Source: Rhizobium metallidurans (GTDB lineage Bacteria; Pseudomonadota; Alphaproteobacteria; Rhizobiales; Rhizobiaceae). Taken from it: a stretch of DNA of 64,000 nt. Below the pieces are notes generated by a model. The model did no database searches, was not told where the DNA came from, and worked only from the letters and a program-made list of their open reading frames with translations. Location: contig NZ_JACIDW010000001.1 of NCBI RefSeq assembly GCF_014196505.1, forward strand, positions 434,001 through 498,000, read 5' to 3'. The translations under genes and the position numbers were made by a program. Below, piece after piece: positions 17,344 to 26,692 of this stretch; the stretch's first letter is position 1; each line of letters opens with the position of its first letter.

Positions 17344-18258
17344 ATGTCACCGATGGACCCGGAAGAAACACCCTCTAACCGTGCACGCCGACACTTTCTC
17401 GGCTTTGCGGCAGCCACCGGCGCAAGAGTTGCCGGAATTGCCGTAGCGACGATGGCGATCGCCTCTTCGCCGGCAAAAGCGATGGGACGCAACTGGGGCG
17501 GCCGCGGCGGTCGCGGTGGCAGTGGCGGTGGCGGTGGCGGCGGAAGCGGCGGCGGCGTTGGCGGTGGTGGCGGCTCCGGTGGAGGGAGCTCAACTGGCGG
17601 CGGCAGCGGCGGAGCCAAGTGCCTGCTGCGTGGAACGCTGATTGCGACGCCGAATGGATGTGTTGCGATCGAAGACCTGCGCCTCGGCGATCTCGTCGAA
17701 ACGATCTCCGGCGAAGCCAAGCCAATTCGCTGGATCGGCCGCCAGACATTTCGCAGGAACGTCGAAGCCTGGCATCCGTCCGTCATGCCGGTCCGCATCT
17801 CGAAGGATGCTCTGGATGACGGCATGCCGAGCCAGGATCTCTATATCTCGGCCGGCCACGCGCTTTATGTCGATGGCGCTCTCGTCCGGGCGAAGGATCT
17901 GGTCAACGGCAGCTCGATCGTAGCGGCCTTGCCTGACGGCAGGGAAACGATCGAATACTACAACGTCCTGCTCGACAGCCACGACGTGGTGATCGCCGAT
18001 GGCACGCCGGTCGAGACATTCCAGCTTCGCGGCAGCGACTACGAGAACTTCGACAATTTCGTCGAATTTGAAAAGCTTTACCCGGTCGAGCGCCGGCCCA
18101 CTATGGCGCCATACGCGCCCGTGGTCGGCGAAGAGAGCGGACGGCAGCATCTGAAGGCTCTGCTACTGCTCGGCGTCTCGCCGATCATTCCGATGCGTGA
18201 TCCGTTCAAGGATGTCTCGCGGCGCATATCAAGCCGCGTCGGCGAACTGGTCGGCTGA
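17344..18258 (+). CDS. Tat-exported glycine-rich protein with Hint domain
   Basis: A 304-residue protein with three parts. Residues 1-46 form a twin-arginine signal (RRHFLG at 15-20, hydrophobic core, AKA cleavage near 46). Residues 47-90 are an almost pure Gly/Ser linker. Residues 93-240 form a Hint (hedgehog/intein) domain of the Hint_2 type: it opens with Cys93 in KCLLRGTLI, continues with IEDLRLGD and IRWIGRQ, and carries His172 in SAGHALYVDG and His213 in LLDSHDV. Hint domains cleave or splice their own chain through an N-terminal Cys ester; the residues for the N-S shift are present. No obvious C-terminal splice junction is seen. The cleaved part would be just the glycine linker. It follows the polysaccharide genes and has its own terminator. 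Confidence 0.8.
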   Translation: MSPMDPEETPSNRARRHFLGFAAATGARVAGIAVATMAIASSPAKAMGRNWGGRGGRGGSGGGGGGGSGGGVGGGGGSGGGSSTGGGSGGAKCLLRGTLIATPNGCVAIEDLRLGDLVETISGEAKPIRWIGRQTFRRNVEAWHPSVMPVRISKDALDDGMPSQDLYISAGHALYVDGALVRAKDLVNGSSIVAALPDGRETIEYYNVLLDSHDVVIADGTPVETFQLRGSDYENFDNFVEFEKLYPVERRPTMAPYAPVVGEESGRQHLKALLLLGVSPIIPMRDPFKDVSRRISSRVGELVG

Positions 18259-18277
18259 TAATTCGGGCTCTCCATCG

Positions 18278-18309
18278 CGGATTGGCGCGGACACGCGCCA
18301 ATCCGTTTT
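18278..18309 (+). terminator. Intrinsic terminator after the Hint-domain gene
   Basis: CGGATTGGCGCG at 18278-18289 pairs perfectly with CGCGCCAATCCG at 18294-18305 across a GACA loop, followed by TTTTCATTT. It is a strong 12-bp rho-independent terminator 20 bases after the stop codon. Confidence 0.85.
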
Positions 18310-18524
18310 CATTTGGCCACATATTCTCCACCGCCTCATATCAGCAGGGCCAGCGGCGTCTGGCCGCTTTTGCCGGTATTTTCATGTCCACCGCGATCGG
18401 CAAGACGCATCCAGCGGCGTCAGGCAGCGCTTATAGAGCTATGGCAACATCCCGTGCTTGGGTATAGTGCAGTGCGGCATCGACGGATGTCATACTGGCT
18501 GGACCAAGTGTGGAGTGCATGAGC

Positions 18525-20822
<2,298 letters not shown>

Positions 20823-20837
20823 GCACGATTCATGTTC

Positions 20838-20861
20838 CGGGCCTCGCCTAAACGAGGCCCG
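20838..20861. terminator. Bidirectional hairpin between convergent genes
   Basis: CGGGCCTCG at 20838-20846 and CGAGGCCCG at 20853-20861 form a perfect 9-bp stem with loop CCTAAA. It sits between the ends of the oxidoreductase (plus) and the aminotransferase (minus). There is no strong T-run on either side, but position and stability suggest that it terminates both transcripts. Confidence 0.6.
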
Positions 20862-20872
20862 TAACGAATTGA

Positions 20873-22207
20873 TCAGGCTGCGCGCTTCAGCGCATCGCCG
20901 ATGATCGAGACGATGGTGCCGATCTGATCCTTCTCGATGATCAGCGGCGGCGAAAGCGCGATGGTGTCGCCGGTCACGCGGATCAGCAGACCCTTCTTGA
21001 AGCAATCGACAAACACGTCATAGGCGCGGGCGCCGACAGCACCGTCACGCGACGAGAGCTCGATGGCGCCGACGAGACCGAGGTTGCGGATGTCGACCAC
21101 ATTCGACAGGCCCTTTAGCGAGTGAAGCGCCTCCTGCCAGGTTTCCGCAAGCCCGGCGCCGCGCGTCAGCAGGCCCTCTTCCTCGTAAATCTCGAGCGTA
21201 GCGATGCCGGCGGCGCTGGCAACCGGGTGGCCGGAGTAGGTGTAGCCGTGGAAGAGTTCGATGGCGTTCTCAGGGCCGGTCATCATAGCGTCATAGACTT
21301 TGCGGCTTGCGAACACCGCGCCCATGGGGATCGCGCCGTTCGTCAGGCCCTTCGCCGTCGTCACGAGATCGGGCACGACGCCGAAATAATCGGTCGCGAA
21401 TGGTGTGCCGAGACGTCCGAAGCCGGTGATGACTTCATCGAAGATCAGCAGGATGCCGCATTTGTCGGCGATCGCGCGCAGACGCTCGAGATAACCCTTG
21501 GGCGGCAGCACCACGCCGGCGGAGCCGGACATCGGCTCGACGATCACAGCCGCGATGGTTTCGGCGCCATGCAGGCCGACCAGTCTTTCCAGATCTTCGG
21601 CAAGCTCGATGCCATGGGCCGGCAGGCCCTTGCTGAAGGCGTTGCGGTCGACGTCGAGCGTATGACGCATGTGATCGGCCGGGATCTGCGGGAAGACGCG
21701 TCGGTTGTTAACGAGACCGCCGACGGAGATGCCGCCGAAGCCGACGCCATGATAGCCCTTCTCGCGGCCAATGATGCGGGTGCGCGTGCCCTGTCCGATG
21801 GCGCGCTGGTAGGCGATGGCGATCTTCAGCGCGGTATCGACGGATTCGGAACCGGAGCCGGTGAAGAACACGCGGTCGAGCTGCGCGCCGGGGCCGCCGG
21901 GGGCAACCTTGGCCAGCCGCTCGGCGAAATCAAAAGCAATCGGATGGCCCATCTGGAAGGTCGGAGCGAAATCCATGGTGGTGAGCTGACGCTCGACCGC
22001 CTCGGCGATCCGCTTGCGGCCGTGGCCGGCGTTCACGCACCACAGGCCGGCGGTACCATCAAGCACCTTGTTGCCGTCGACATCGGTGTAGTACGTGCCT
22101 TGCGCCGAGGCCAGCAGGCGCGGCGCTGCCTTGAACTGGCGGTTGGCCGTGAACGGCATCCAGAAATTATCGAGCGACGGGCTGTTTGCTTTGCTGATCT
22201 GGTCCAT
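20873..22207 (-). CDS. Class III omega-aminotransferase
   Basis: A 444-residue PLP-dependent aminotransferase of the beta-alanine/omega-amino acid:pyruvate type. Visible motifs are DGTAGLWCVNAGHG near the N-terminus, FFTGSGSESVDTALK (phosphate-binding), LIFDEVITGFGRLG with the PLP Asp, and TTAKGLTNGAIPMGAV with the Schiff-base Lys. It would move an amino group from an omega-amine or beta-alanine-like donor to pyruvate. The ATG at 22207 follows GGGAGAG; the open frame to 22309 extends into the promoter of the divergent regulator and is rejected. The divergent PuuR-like regulator probably controls it. Confidence 0.88.
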   Translation of the reverse strand: MDQISKANSPSLDNFWMPFTANRQFKAAPRLLASAQGTYYTDVDGNKVLDGTAGLWCVNAGHGRKRIAEAVERQLTTMDFAPTFQMGHPIAFDFAERLAKVAPGGPGAQLDRVFFTGSGSESVDTALKIAIAYQRAIGQGTRTRIIGREKGYHGVGFGGISVGGLVNNRRVFPQIPADHMRHTLDVDRNAFSKGLPAHGIELAEDLERLVGLHGAETIAAVIVEPMSGSAGVVLPPKGYLERLRAIADKCGILLIFDEVITGFGRLGTPFATDYFGVVPDLVTTAKGLTNGAIPMGAVFASRKVYDAMMTGPENAIELFHGYTYSGHPVASAAGIATLEIYEEEGLLTRGAGLAETWQEALHSLKGLSNVVDIRNLGLVGAIELSSRDGAVGARAYDVFVDCFKKGLLIRVTGDTIALSPPLIIEKDQIGTIVSIIGDALKRAA

Positions 22208-22355
22208 GAAGTCTCTCCCGAATGGTGATGATAACTGATCGGCCAATTCGTATATTCGAACAAGCCCTTTTCTAGATGCTGTCAACCCATTGAAAATCAT
22301 GGCACTCAAAGTCGAATGTTGTTACATTTCAAACACTCGAAACCTGGGAAACACC
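22208..22355. promoter_or_regulatory. Divergent promoter of aminotransferase and PuuR-like genes
   Basis: This 148-base AT-rich spacer holds several TTCGAA/TTCGTAT-like half sites, including TTCGTATATTCGAA around 22246-22259 and TCGAATG/ACTCGAA around 22311-22340. Such repeated half sites suit a dimeric XRE-cupin regulator that acts on both genes. This is inference from layout. Confidence 0.4.
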
Positions 22356-22904
22356 ATGTCCGTCGATATCGGCCAGCGCCTGCGCCATTTGCGCATGCTT
22401 CACAATCTTTCGCAACGCGAACTGGCGAAGCGGGCGGGCGTTACCAACTCCACCATTTCGCTGATCGAATCCAATTCGTCCAACCCGTCCGTGGGCGCCC
22501 TGAAGCGGATTCTCGATGGAATCCCCATCGGGCTGGCCGAGTTCTTCGCCTTCGAACCGCAAAAGTCGCGCAAGGCGTTTTACGCCGCCGAGGAGCTGGT
22601 CGAGATCGGCAAGGGGCCGATTTCCTATCGGCAGATCGGCGAGAGCCTGTTCGGCCGGCAGCTGCAGATCCTCAAGGAGTGCTATCAGCCGGGCGCCGAC
22701 ACCGGAAAGGTCATGCTCGTGCATGAAGGCGAGGAAGGCGGAATCGTGCTTTCGGGCCGCATGGAAGTGACCGTCGAGGACGAGCGCCGCATCCTTGGCC
22801 CCGGCGATGCCTATTACTTCGAGAGCAGGCGGCCACATCGCTTTCGCTGCGTCGGACCTGTCCCCTGCGAGGTGATCAGTGCCTGCACGCCACCGACATT
22901 CTGA
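22356..22904 (+). CDS. XRE-cupin transcriptional regulator, PuuR-like
   Basis: A 182-residue regulator. Residues 5-60 form a lambda-repressor-type helix-turn-helix (QRELAKRAGVTNSTISLIE), and residues 105-180 a cupin_2 barrel (GEEGGIVLSGRMEV, LGPGDAYYFES, HRF). This architecture matches E. coli PuuR, which senses putrescine. The ATG at 22356 has GGGAAA upstream; the upstream open frame from 22290 overlaps the promoter and is discarded. It is divergent from the class III aminotransferase and runs toward the prolidase-like gene. Its ligand is probably an amine or a product of the aminotransferase pathway, which the sequence cannot settle. Confidence 0.85.
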   Translation: MSVDIGQRLRHLRMLHNLSQRELAKRAGVTNSTISLIESNSSNPSVGALKRILDGIPIGLAEFFAFEPQKSRKAFYAAEELVEIGKGPISYRQIGESLFGRQLQILKECYQPGADTGKVMLVHEGEEGGIVLSGRMEVTVEDERRILGPGDAYYFESRRPHRFRCVGPVPCEVISACTPPTF

Positions 22905-23045
22905 GACCGCGCCAAACGCATCGACAGCCGGTTGACTTGGCACCGCGAGGAGGACTAGCTGCGCGCGATCAAGCCGCGACTTGATTTGCTGATCCGACGG
23001 CGCGTGCGCCGGCAGACCAGCGGATCGATATCAAGAGGAATAGCC

Positions 23046-24188
23046 ATGCCGGCCACACCCCGCCCCGCCCCGATTTCCGAAACGGAACGCCGCCAGCGGC
23101 TTTCGACGCTGCGCCGCCGAATGGGCGCCGCAGGCGTGAACGCCGTCCTGCTCGGCTCGACGGAGAGCCTGCGCTATTTCACCGGCCTTGTCTGGCACCA
23201 GAGCGAGCGGCTCGTCGGCGCGCTGATCACGCAGGACGACCTCTTCTACGTGGTGCCGGGCTTCGAACGCAGCCGCGTCGACAGCCTGCCGAAACTCGAA
23301 GGCGCCATCGTCACATGGGAGGAAGACGAAAACAGCGCGGAGACGGTGGCCGGTCTCCTGTCGGCGAAGGATCGCGTGGCGCTCGACGACGCCCTGCCGC
23401 TGTTCGTCTATCACGCGCTTGCCGAGGCGCTCGGCGCGGAACGCCTTGTCGACGGCGCGCGCCTGGTCCGCGACATCCGGCTGCGCAAATCCACGGCCGA
23501 GATCGGCATCATCCAATACGCGATGAACCTGACGCTTGAAGTCCACCGTCGCGCGCATGCCTATATCAAGCCCGGCGTCCTGGCATCCGATGTCGTGCGT
23601 TATATCGATGAACAGCACCGCGCGCTCGGTGCGGCGGGTGGGTCGAGTTTCTGCATCGTCTCCTTCGGGCAAGCGACATCGCTGCCGCATGGCGCCGACG
23701 GCGAGCAGACCTACGCGGCCGGCGATGTCATTCTCGTCGATACCGGATGCCGTATCGACGGTTATCATTCCGATCTGACGCGCACCTATGTTCTGGACGA
23801 GCCCGATGCGGACTTCGCGCGGGCCTGGGCCATCGAGCGCGAGGCGCAGCAGGCCGTCTTCGACGCGGCCAGGCTCGGCGCCGCCTGCTCCAGCCTCGAT
23901 GACGCGGCGCGCGCGGTCATGGTTCGCCACGGGCTTGGACCGGACTACGCACTACCCGGCCTGCCGCACAGAGCCGGCCATGGTCTCGGCCTGGAAATCC
24001 ACGAAGAGCCCTACATCGTTCGCGGCAACCGGACGGCGCTTGAACCCGGCATGTGCTTCTCGAACGAGCCGATGGTCGTTTTCCCCGGGCGCTACGGAAT
24101 CCGTCTGGAAGACCATATCCATATGACCGAGACCGGTGCGACATGGTTCACGCAACCGGCCAAGGGCCCGACCGAACCGTTTGCGTGA
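23046..24188 (+). CDS. M24 family Xaa-Pro dipeptidase/creatinase-like hydrolase
   Basis: A 380-residue pita-bread hydrolase. The N-terminal creatinase-like domain spans about residues 15-140. The C-terminal catalytic domain keeps all five metal ligands of prolidases: Asp in VDTGC, Asp in SDLTRTY, His in HRAGHGLG, Glu in SNEPM and Glu in RLEDH. It would therefore be a dinuclear metal enzyme that cleaves Xaa-Pro or a related C-N bond. Family members in this setting also include ectoine and creatine hydrolases, so the substrate may be an osmolyte. The start at 23046 follows AAGAGGAA. It lies 142 bases after the PuuR-like gene on the same strand. Confidence 0.83.
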   Translation: MPATPRPAPISETERRQRLSTLRRRMGAAGVNAVLLGSTESLRYFTGLVWHQSERLVGALITQDDLFYVVPGFERSRVDSLPKLEGAIVTWEEDENSAETVAGLLSAKDRVALDDALPLFVYHALAEALGAERLVDGARLVRDIRLRKSTAEIGIIQYAMNLTLEVHRRAHAYIKPGVLASDVVRYIDEQHRALGAAGGSSFCIVSFGQATSLPHGADGEQTYAAGDVILVDTGCRIDGYHSDLTRTYVLDEPDADFARAWAIEREAQQAVFDAARLGAACSSLDDAARAVMVRHGLGPDYALPGLPHRAGHGLGLEIHEEPYIVRGNRTALEPGMCFSNEPMVVFPGRYGIRLEDHIHMTETGATWFTQPAKGPTEPFA

Positions 24189-24237
24189 CCTGCTTGGCAT
24201 CGCCTGCCTGAGCTGTCGGGCGCCCGGCAAGATGGAA

Positions 24238-24275
24238 ACGAGAGGCCGCTGCCCAGGCATTGGCCTCCCGTCATT
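24238..24275 (+). terminator. Candidate terminator after the M24 hydrolase gene
   Basis: ACGAGAGGCC at 24238-24247 pairs with GGCCTCCCGT at 24262-24271 with one mismatch (loop 14 bases), followed by CATTTTAT. The T-rich tail is imperfect, so termination may be partial, and the dehydrogenase gene 80 bases on could still be read. Confidence 0.45.
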
Positions 24276-24357
24276 TTATGGCGACGGGCCCGACAGCCCC
24301 CCTGTTACAAGCGGCATTTGCTGATAAGTCTTCTTCCAGGGAATGGAGGATGACGTG

Positions 24358-25383
24358 ATGAGCCGCAATATTGTTCTGGTGGACCCCTTGCCACGAACGC
24401 TCGATCTGATCATGAAGCCGGATATTCGCCGCCGGCTGGAGAATCTCGGCAAATTGGTAATTTCCGAAGATCGTCAAATGCCAGCGGAGCAGGTCGATGC
24501 ATTGCTTCCCGAGACGGTCCTGATCTTCGGGCAGACAGACATGCCGCGCGAGAGATTGGACCGGGCGCCGAAGCTGAAGGCGATCATCAATGTCGAATCC
24601 AACTTCATGCCCAACATCGACTATCAGGCCTGCGTCGAACGCGGCATCTGGGTGATCACGCCGGCATCGGCATTCGCATCGCCAGTGGCCGAGGCAGCGC
24701 TCGGCATGGCGCTTGATCTTGCCCGCGGCATCACCCGGGCCGATCGCGATTTCCGGGCCGGCACCGAACACTATGGACTGGCCGGCAACGACGGCGTGTT
24801 CCGCTTCGCCGGCGCGCCGGTCGGGATCGTCGGGTTCGGCGACCTCGGCAGGCAACTGCGCGATCTCATTCGTCCGTTCAAGAACACGGTGCGGGTATTC
24901 GACCCGTGGCTGCCCAACGAGATCATCGAGCGGCTGGACTGCATTCCTTGCGGTCTGGACGAGACCTTGAGCGAGAGCCAGGTCGTGTTCGTCTTCGCCA
25001 GCGTGACCAGCGAGAACGAGGGTTTCATCGGCCGTCGCGAGTTCCGGTTGATGAAGCCGGGCGCGGCCTTTCTCTTGATGAGCCGCGCGGCGGTGGTCGA
25101 CTTTCCCGCGATGCTGGAGACGGTGAAATCCGGCCATATCATCGCCGCGACCGACGTCTTTCCAGAAGAGCCTGTCGCCGGCGACGATCCTGTGCGTGGA
25201 TTGCCGGGCCTGCTGCTATCGGCGCATCGCACCGGCGGCACGCGCGACGCCTTCTATGAACTCGGAACGATGGCCGTGGCCGATGCCGAACTGATCATGA
25301 AAGGCCTGCCGCCGCAGCTTTGCCGGCGCGCCGACCCGGCAACGGCAAGCCGTTTGCGCTCGAAGCCGGTGGCGGTTTCCTGA
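24358..25383 (+). CDS. D-isomer-specific 2-hydroxyacid dehydrogenase
   Basis: A 341-residue NAD-dependent dehydrogenase of the D-2-hydroxyacid family. The central Rossmann domain has GIVGFGDLGRQ (GxGxxG), preceded by the family's PASAFASPVAEAALGMALDLARG. The catalytic triad is visible as Arg in MSRAAVVD, Glu in FPEEPV and His in LSAHRTGGT. It would interconvert a 2-keto acid and a D-2-hydroxy acid. The ATG at 24358 follows GGAGG. It may extend the transcript of the prolidase-like gene. A role in removing a keto acid from amine catabolism is plausible but not shown. Confidence 0.83.
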   Translation: MSRNIVLVDPLPRTLDLIMKPDIRRRLENLGKLVISEDRQMPAEQVDALLPETVLIFGQTDMPRERLDRAPKLKAIINVESNFMPNIDYQACVERGIWVITPASAFASPVAEAALGMALDLARGITRADRDFRAGTEHYGLAGNDGVFRFAGAPVGIVGFGDLGRQLRDLIRPFKNTVRVFDPWLPNEIIERLDCIPCGLDETLSESQVVFVFASVTSENEGFIGRREFRLMKPGAAFLLMSRAAVVDFPAMLETVKSGHIIAATDVFPEEPVAGDDPVRGLPGLLLSAHRTGGTRDAFYELGTMAVADAELIMKGLPPQLCRRADPATASRLRSKPVAVS

Positions 25384-25404
25384 GACGCGGTCGCGATAAG
25401 GCTG

Positions 25405-25445
25405 AAAAGAAAAAAGCCTGCCGCGGGAGGAGGTGCGGCAGGCTT
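25405..25445 (-). terminator. CCUCCUCCC-loop hairpin 4 and array terminator
   Basis: The fourth unit: AAGCCTGCCGC and GCGGCAGGCTT form a perfect 11-bp stem with ACCTCCTCCC in the loop, followed on the minus strand by TTTTTTCTTTT. It is both a small-RNA unit and a strong rho-independent terminator. On the plus strand it could also weakly end the dehydrogenase transcript (TTCTTAAAA tail). Confidence 0.85.
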
Positions 25446-25457
25446 CTTAAAATAGAT

Positions 25458-25490
25458 GAACAGCAGCTGGGAGGAGGAGTGCCACTGTTC
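25458..25490 (-). ncRNA. CCUCCUCCC-loop RNA hairpin 3
   Basis: The third unit: GAACAGTGGC pairs with GCTGCTGTTC including two G-U pairs. The loop contains TCCTCCTCCC. Confidence 0.77.
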
Positions 25491-25492
25491 GC

Positions 25493-25527
25493 GCAAGCGC
25501 CTCTCGGAGGAGGAGTGAGGCTCTTGC
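25493..25527 (-). ncRNA. CCUCCUCC-loop RNA hairpin 2
   Basis: The second unit: GCAAGAGCCTC pairs with GAGGCGCTTGC with a single mismatch. The loop has CCTCCTCC followed by G instead of the third C, so it is the variant member of the array. Confidence 0.76.
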
Positions 25528-25533
25528 AAACTC

Positions 25534-25564
25534 GAAGCGCTGCGGGAGGAGGATGCATCGCTTC
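25534..25564 (-). ncRNA. CCUCCUCCC-loop RNA hairpin 1
   Basis: The first unit of the array: GAAGCG pairs with CGCTTC, and after one mismatch TGC pairs with GCA, leaving ATCCTCCTCCC in the loop. It would be the 5'-most processed RNA. Confidence 0.78.
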
Positions 25565-25572
25565 GATGGAGA

Positions 25573-25580
25573 ATTCTATA
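25573..25580 (-). promoter_or_regulatory. Candidate -10 of the small-RNA array
   Basis: TATAGAAT on the minus strand ends 8 bases before the first stem, so transcription would begin at the hairpin. No TTGACA-like -35 lies at 16-18 bases. An extended -10, an activator or an alternative sigma factor (these RNAs are stress induced in Rhodobacter) is possible. Confidence 0.4.
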
Positions 25581-25698
25581 CACACGCCCGCGCCTAAACG
25601 GTAGGCAGGTTTGCGCAGGGCAGCCATGCGTCATGCGCTTGGCGCGCGGCTGCGAGCCCAATCGGCGAGGCCGTTGCGCTCCAAGGAACGGCCGAGAT

Positions 25699-26586
25699 CT
25701 AAGCATGCAGCGCCGCGGTCAGCCAGGCCATCGCTCTGTCGATCGCCAATGTTCTCCGCGACTTGGTCGGCAACACGACGTTATAGCGAGCGCCGGACGG
25801 CAGCCTCGTCTCGTCGAAGGGAACCAGCGTTCCATCGTCGAGGAACGTCTGCACCAGAAGTCCCCAGCCAAGCGCCAGTCCCTGCCCCCCTCGGGCCGCG
25901 AAAATGGTTTCTGTGTAGTGATTGAACCGCAGGGACGGCCTTATCTCGAAGCGGAGGTCCGAATTTGAAAGCCAATGGCTCCACGAAAGCCATGACCGGT
26001 CCTCGACATCCGTTTCGATCAGCTCGTCGGTGGCAGCCAGCGGCCCCGGGCCGCGTCGCTTCAGATATTCGGGCGAGCATACGAGCATGAGTTCATCATC
26101 GCGCGACGCGATCGCCACGCCGTCGCTGAACGGAGGGACGCCGTAGCGAATGGCGATGTCGATATCCCCGTCATCCAGGTTGATCCGGTTGTCCTGGGAG
26201 ACGACACGGATCTGAATTCCCGGATTTTGCGATCGGAAGTCGGCCAGACGCGGCAGCAGCCAGAACGACGAGAACGCGACCGTGGCGCCAATGGTCACCA
26301 CGTCCTTCGCCGATTGCTTGATGGCATCGATCGTCTCCACGATGTTCACGAAGCTCTGCGCCAGCGACGCGCCCAAGGCCTCGCAGGCGGCCGTGGGCTC
26401 GATCGCGCGATGCTTGCGAATGAACATCGGCACGCCGAGCTCATCCTCGAGCAAGGCAATCTGCCTGCTGACGGCCGCCTGGGTTACCCCAAGCTCGCCG
26501 GCCGCGGCCGTGAAGCTTTTGCGGCGCAGCACCGCCTCGAGCATGATGAGCGCCGTCAAGGACGGCAGACGCCTGCGAAACTGCAT
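25699..26586 (-). CDS. LysR family transcriptional regulator, GcvA-like
   Basis: A regulator of 295 residues. The N-terminal winged helix-turn-helix (FTAAAGELGVTQAAVSRQ at about residues 25-42) is followed by the LysR linker helix. The substrate-binding domain contains WLLPRLADFRSQNPGIQIRV and DGDIDIAIRYG, typical of the GcvA subgroup. The ATG at 26586 has AGAGGTCGG upstream; the ATG at 26601 has no ribosome site. It is divergent from the Rieske oxygenase gene across 106 bases, so it probably controls the oxygenase-reductase pair in response to a betaine. Its 3' end points at the small-RNA array, which may be reached by read-through. Confidence 0.87.
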   Translation of the reverse strand: MQFRRRLPSLTALIMLEAVLRRKSFTAAAGELGVTQAAVSRQIALLEDELGVPMFIRKHRAIEPTAACEALGASLAQSFVNIVETIDAIKQSAKDVVTIGATVAFSSFWLLPRLADFRSQNPGIQIRVVSQDNRINLDDGDIDIAIRYGVPPFSDGVAIASRDDELMLVCSPEYLKRRGPGPLAATDELIETDVEDRSWLSWSHWLSNSDLRFEIRPSLRFNHYTETIFAARGGQGLALGWGLLVQTFLDDGTLVPFDETRLPSGARYNVVLPTKSRRTLAIDRAMAWLTAALHA

Positions 26587-26692
26587 ATCCGACCTCTGCA
26601 TTACATTTTGTTATGCCAGCGTGAGAATTAATGCCGTTGAGAACCAAGGCATACAAGCGCAATCTTCACTCAAACAAACATCAGGGGATCTC

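Larger units (their letters stand above)
25405..25567 (-). ncRNA. Tandem CCUCCUCC-loop small RNAs (cuckoo/CcsR type)
   Basis: Read on the minus strand, about 160 bases form four consecutive stem-loops, each exposing CCTCCTCC(C) in the loop. The motifs (as GGAGGAGG on plus) are at 25425, 25469, 25506 and 25544, about 37-44 bases apart. The last hairpin is followed by TTTTTTCTTTT and so also terminates the array. A -10-like TATAGAAT at 25580-25573 puts the start just before the first stem. Small RNAs with this anti-Shine-Dalgarno loop are described in alphaproteobacteria (cuckoo RNAs; CcsR1-4 of Rhodobacter, stress induced and processed from one precursor). No open frame with a ribosome site fits. 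It lies between the LysR gene and the hydroxyacid dehydrogenase. The family assignment rests on motif, loop placement and tandem order. Confidence 0.85.

Noticed and set aside
25430..25555. Series of GGAGGAGG sites as ribosome-binding sites of small plus-strand genes
   Set aside because: No open frame follows them with sensible spacing. On the other strand each site is in the loop of a stable stem, which explains all four as small-RNA units.
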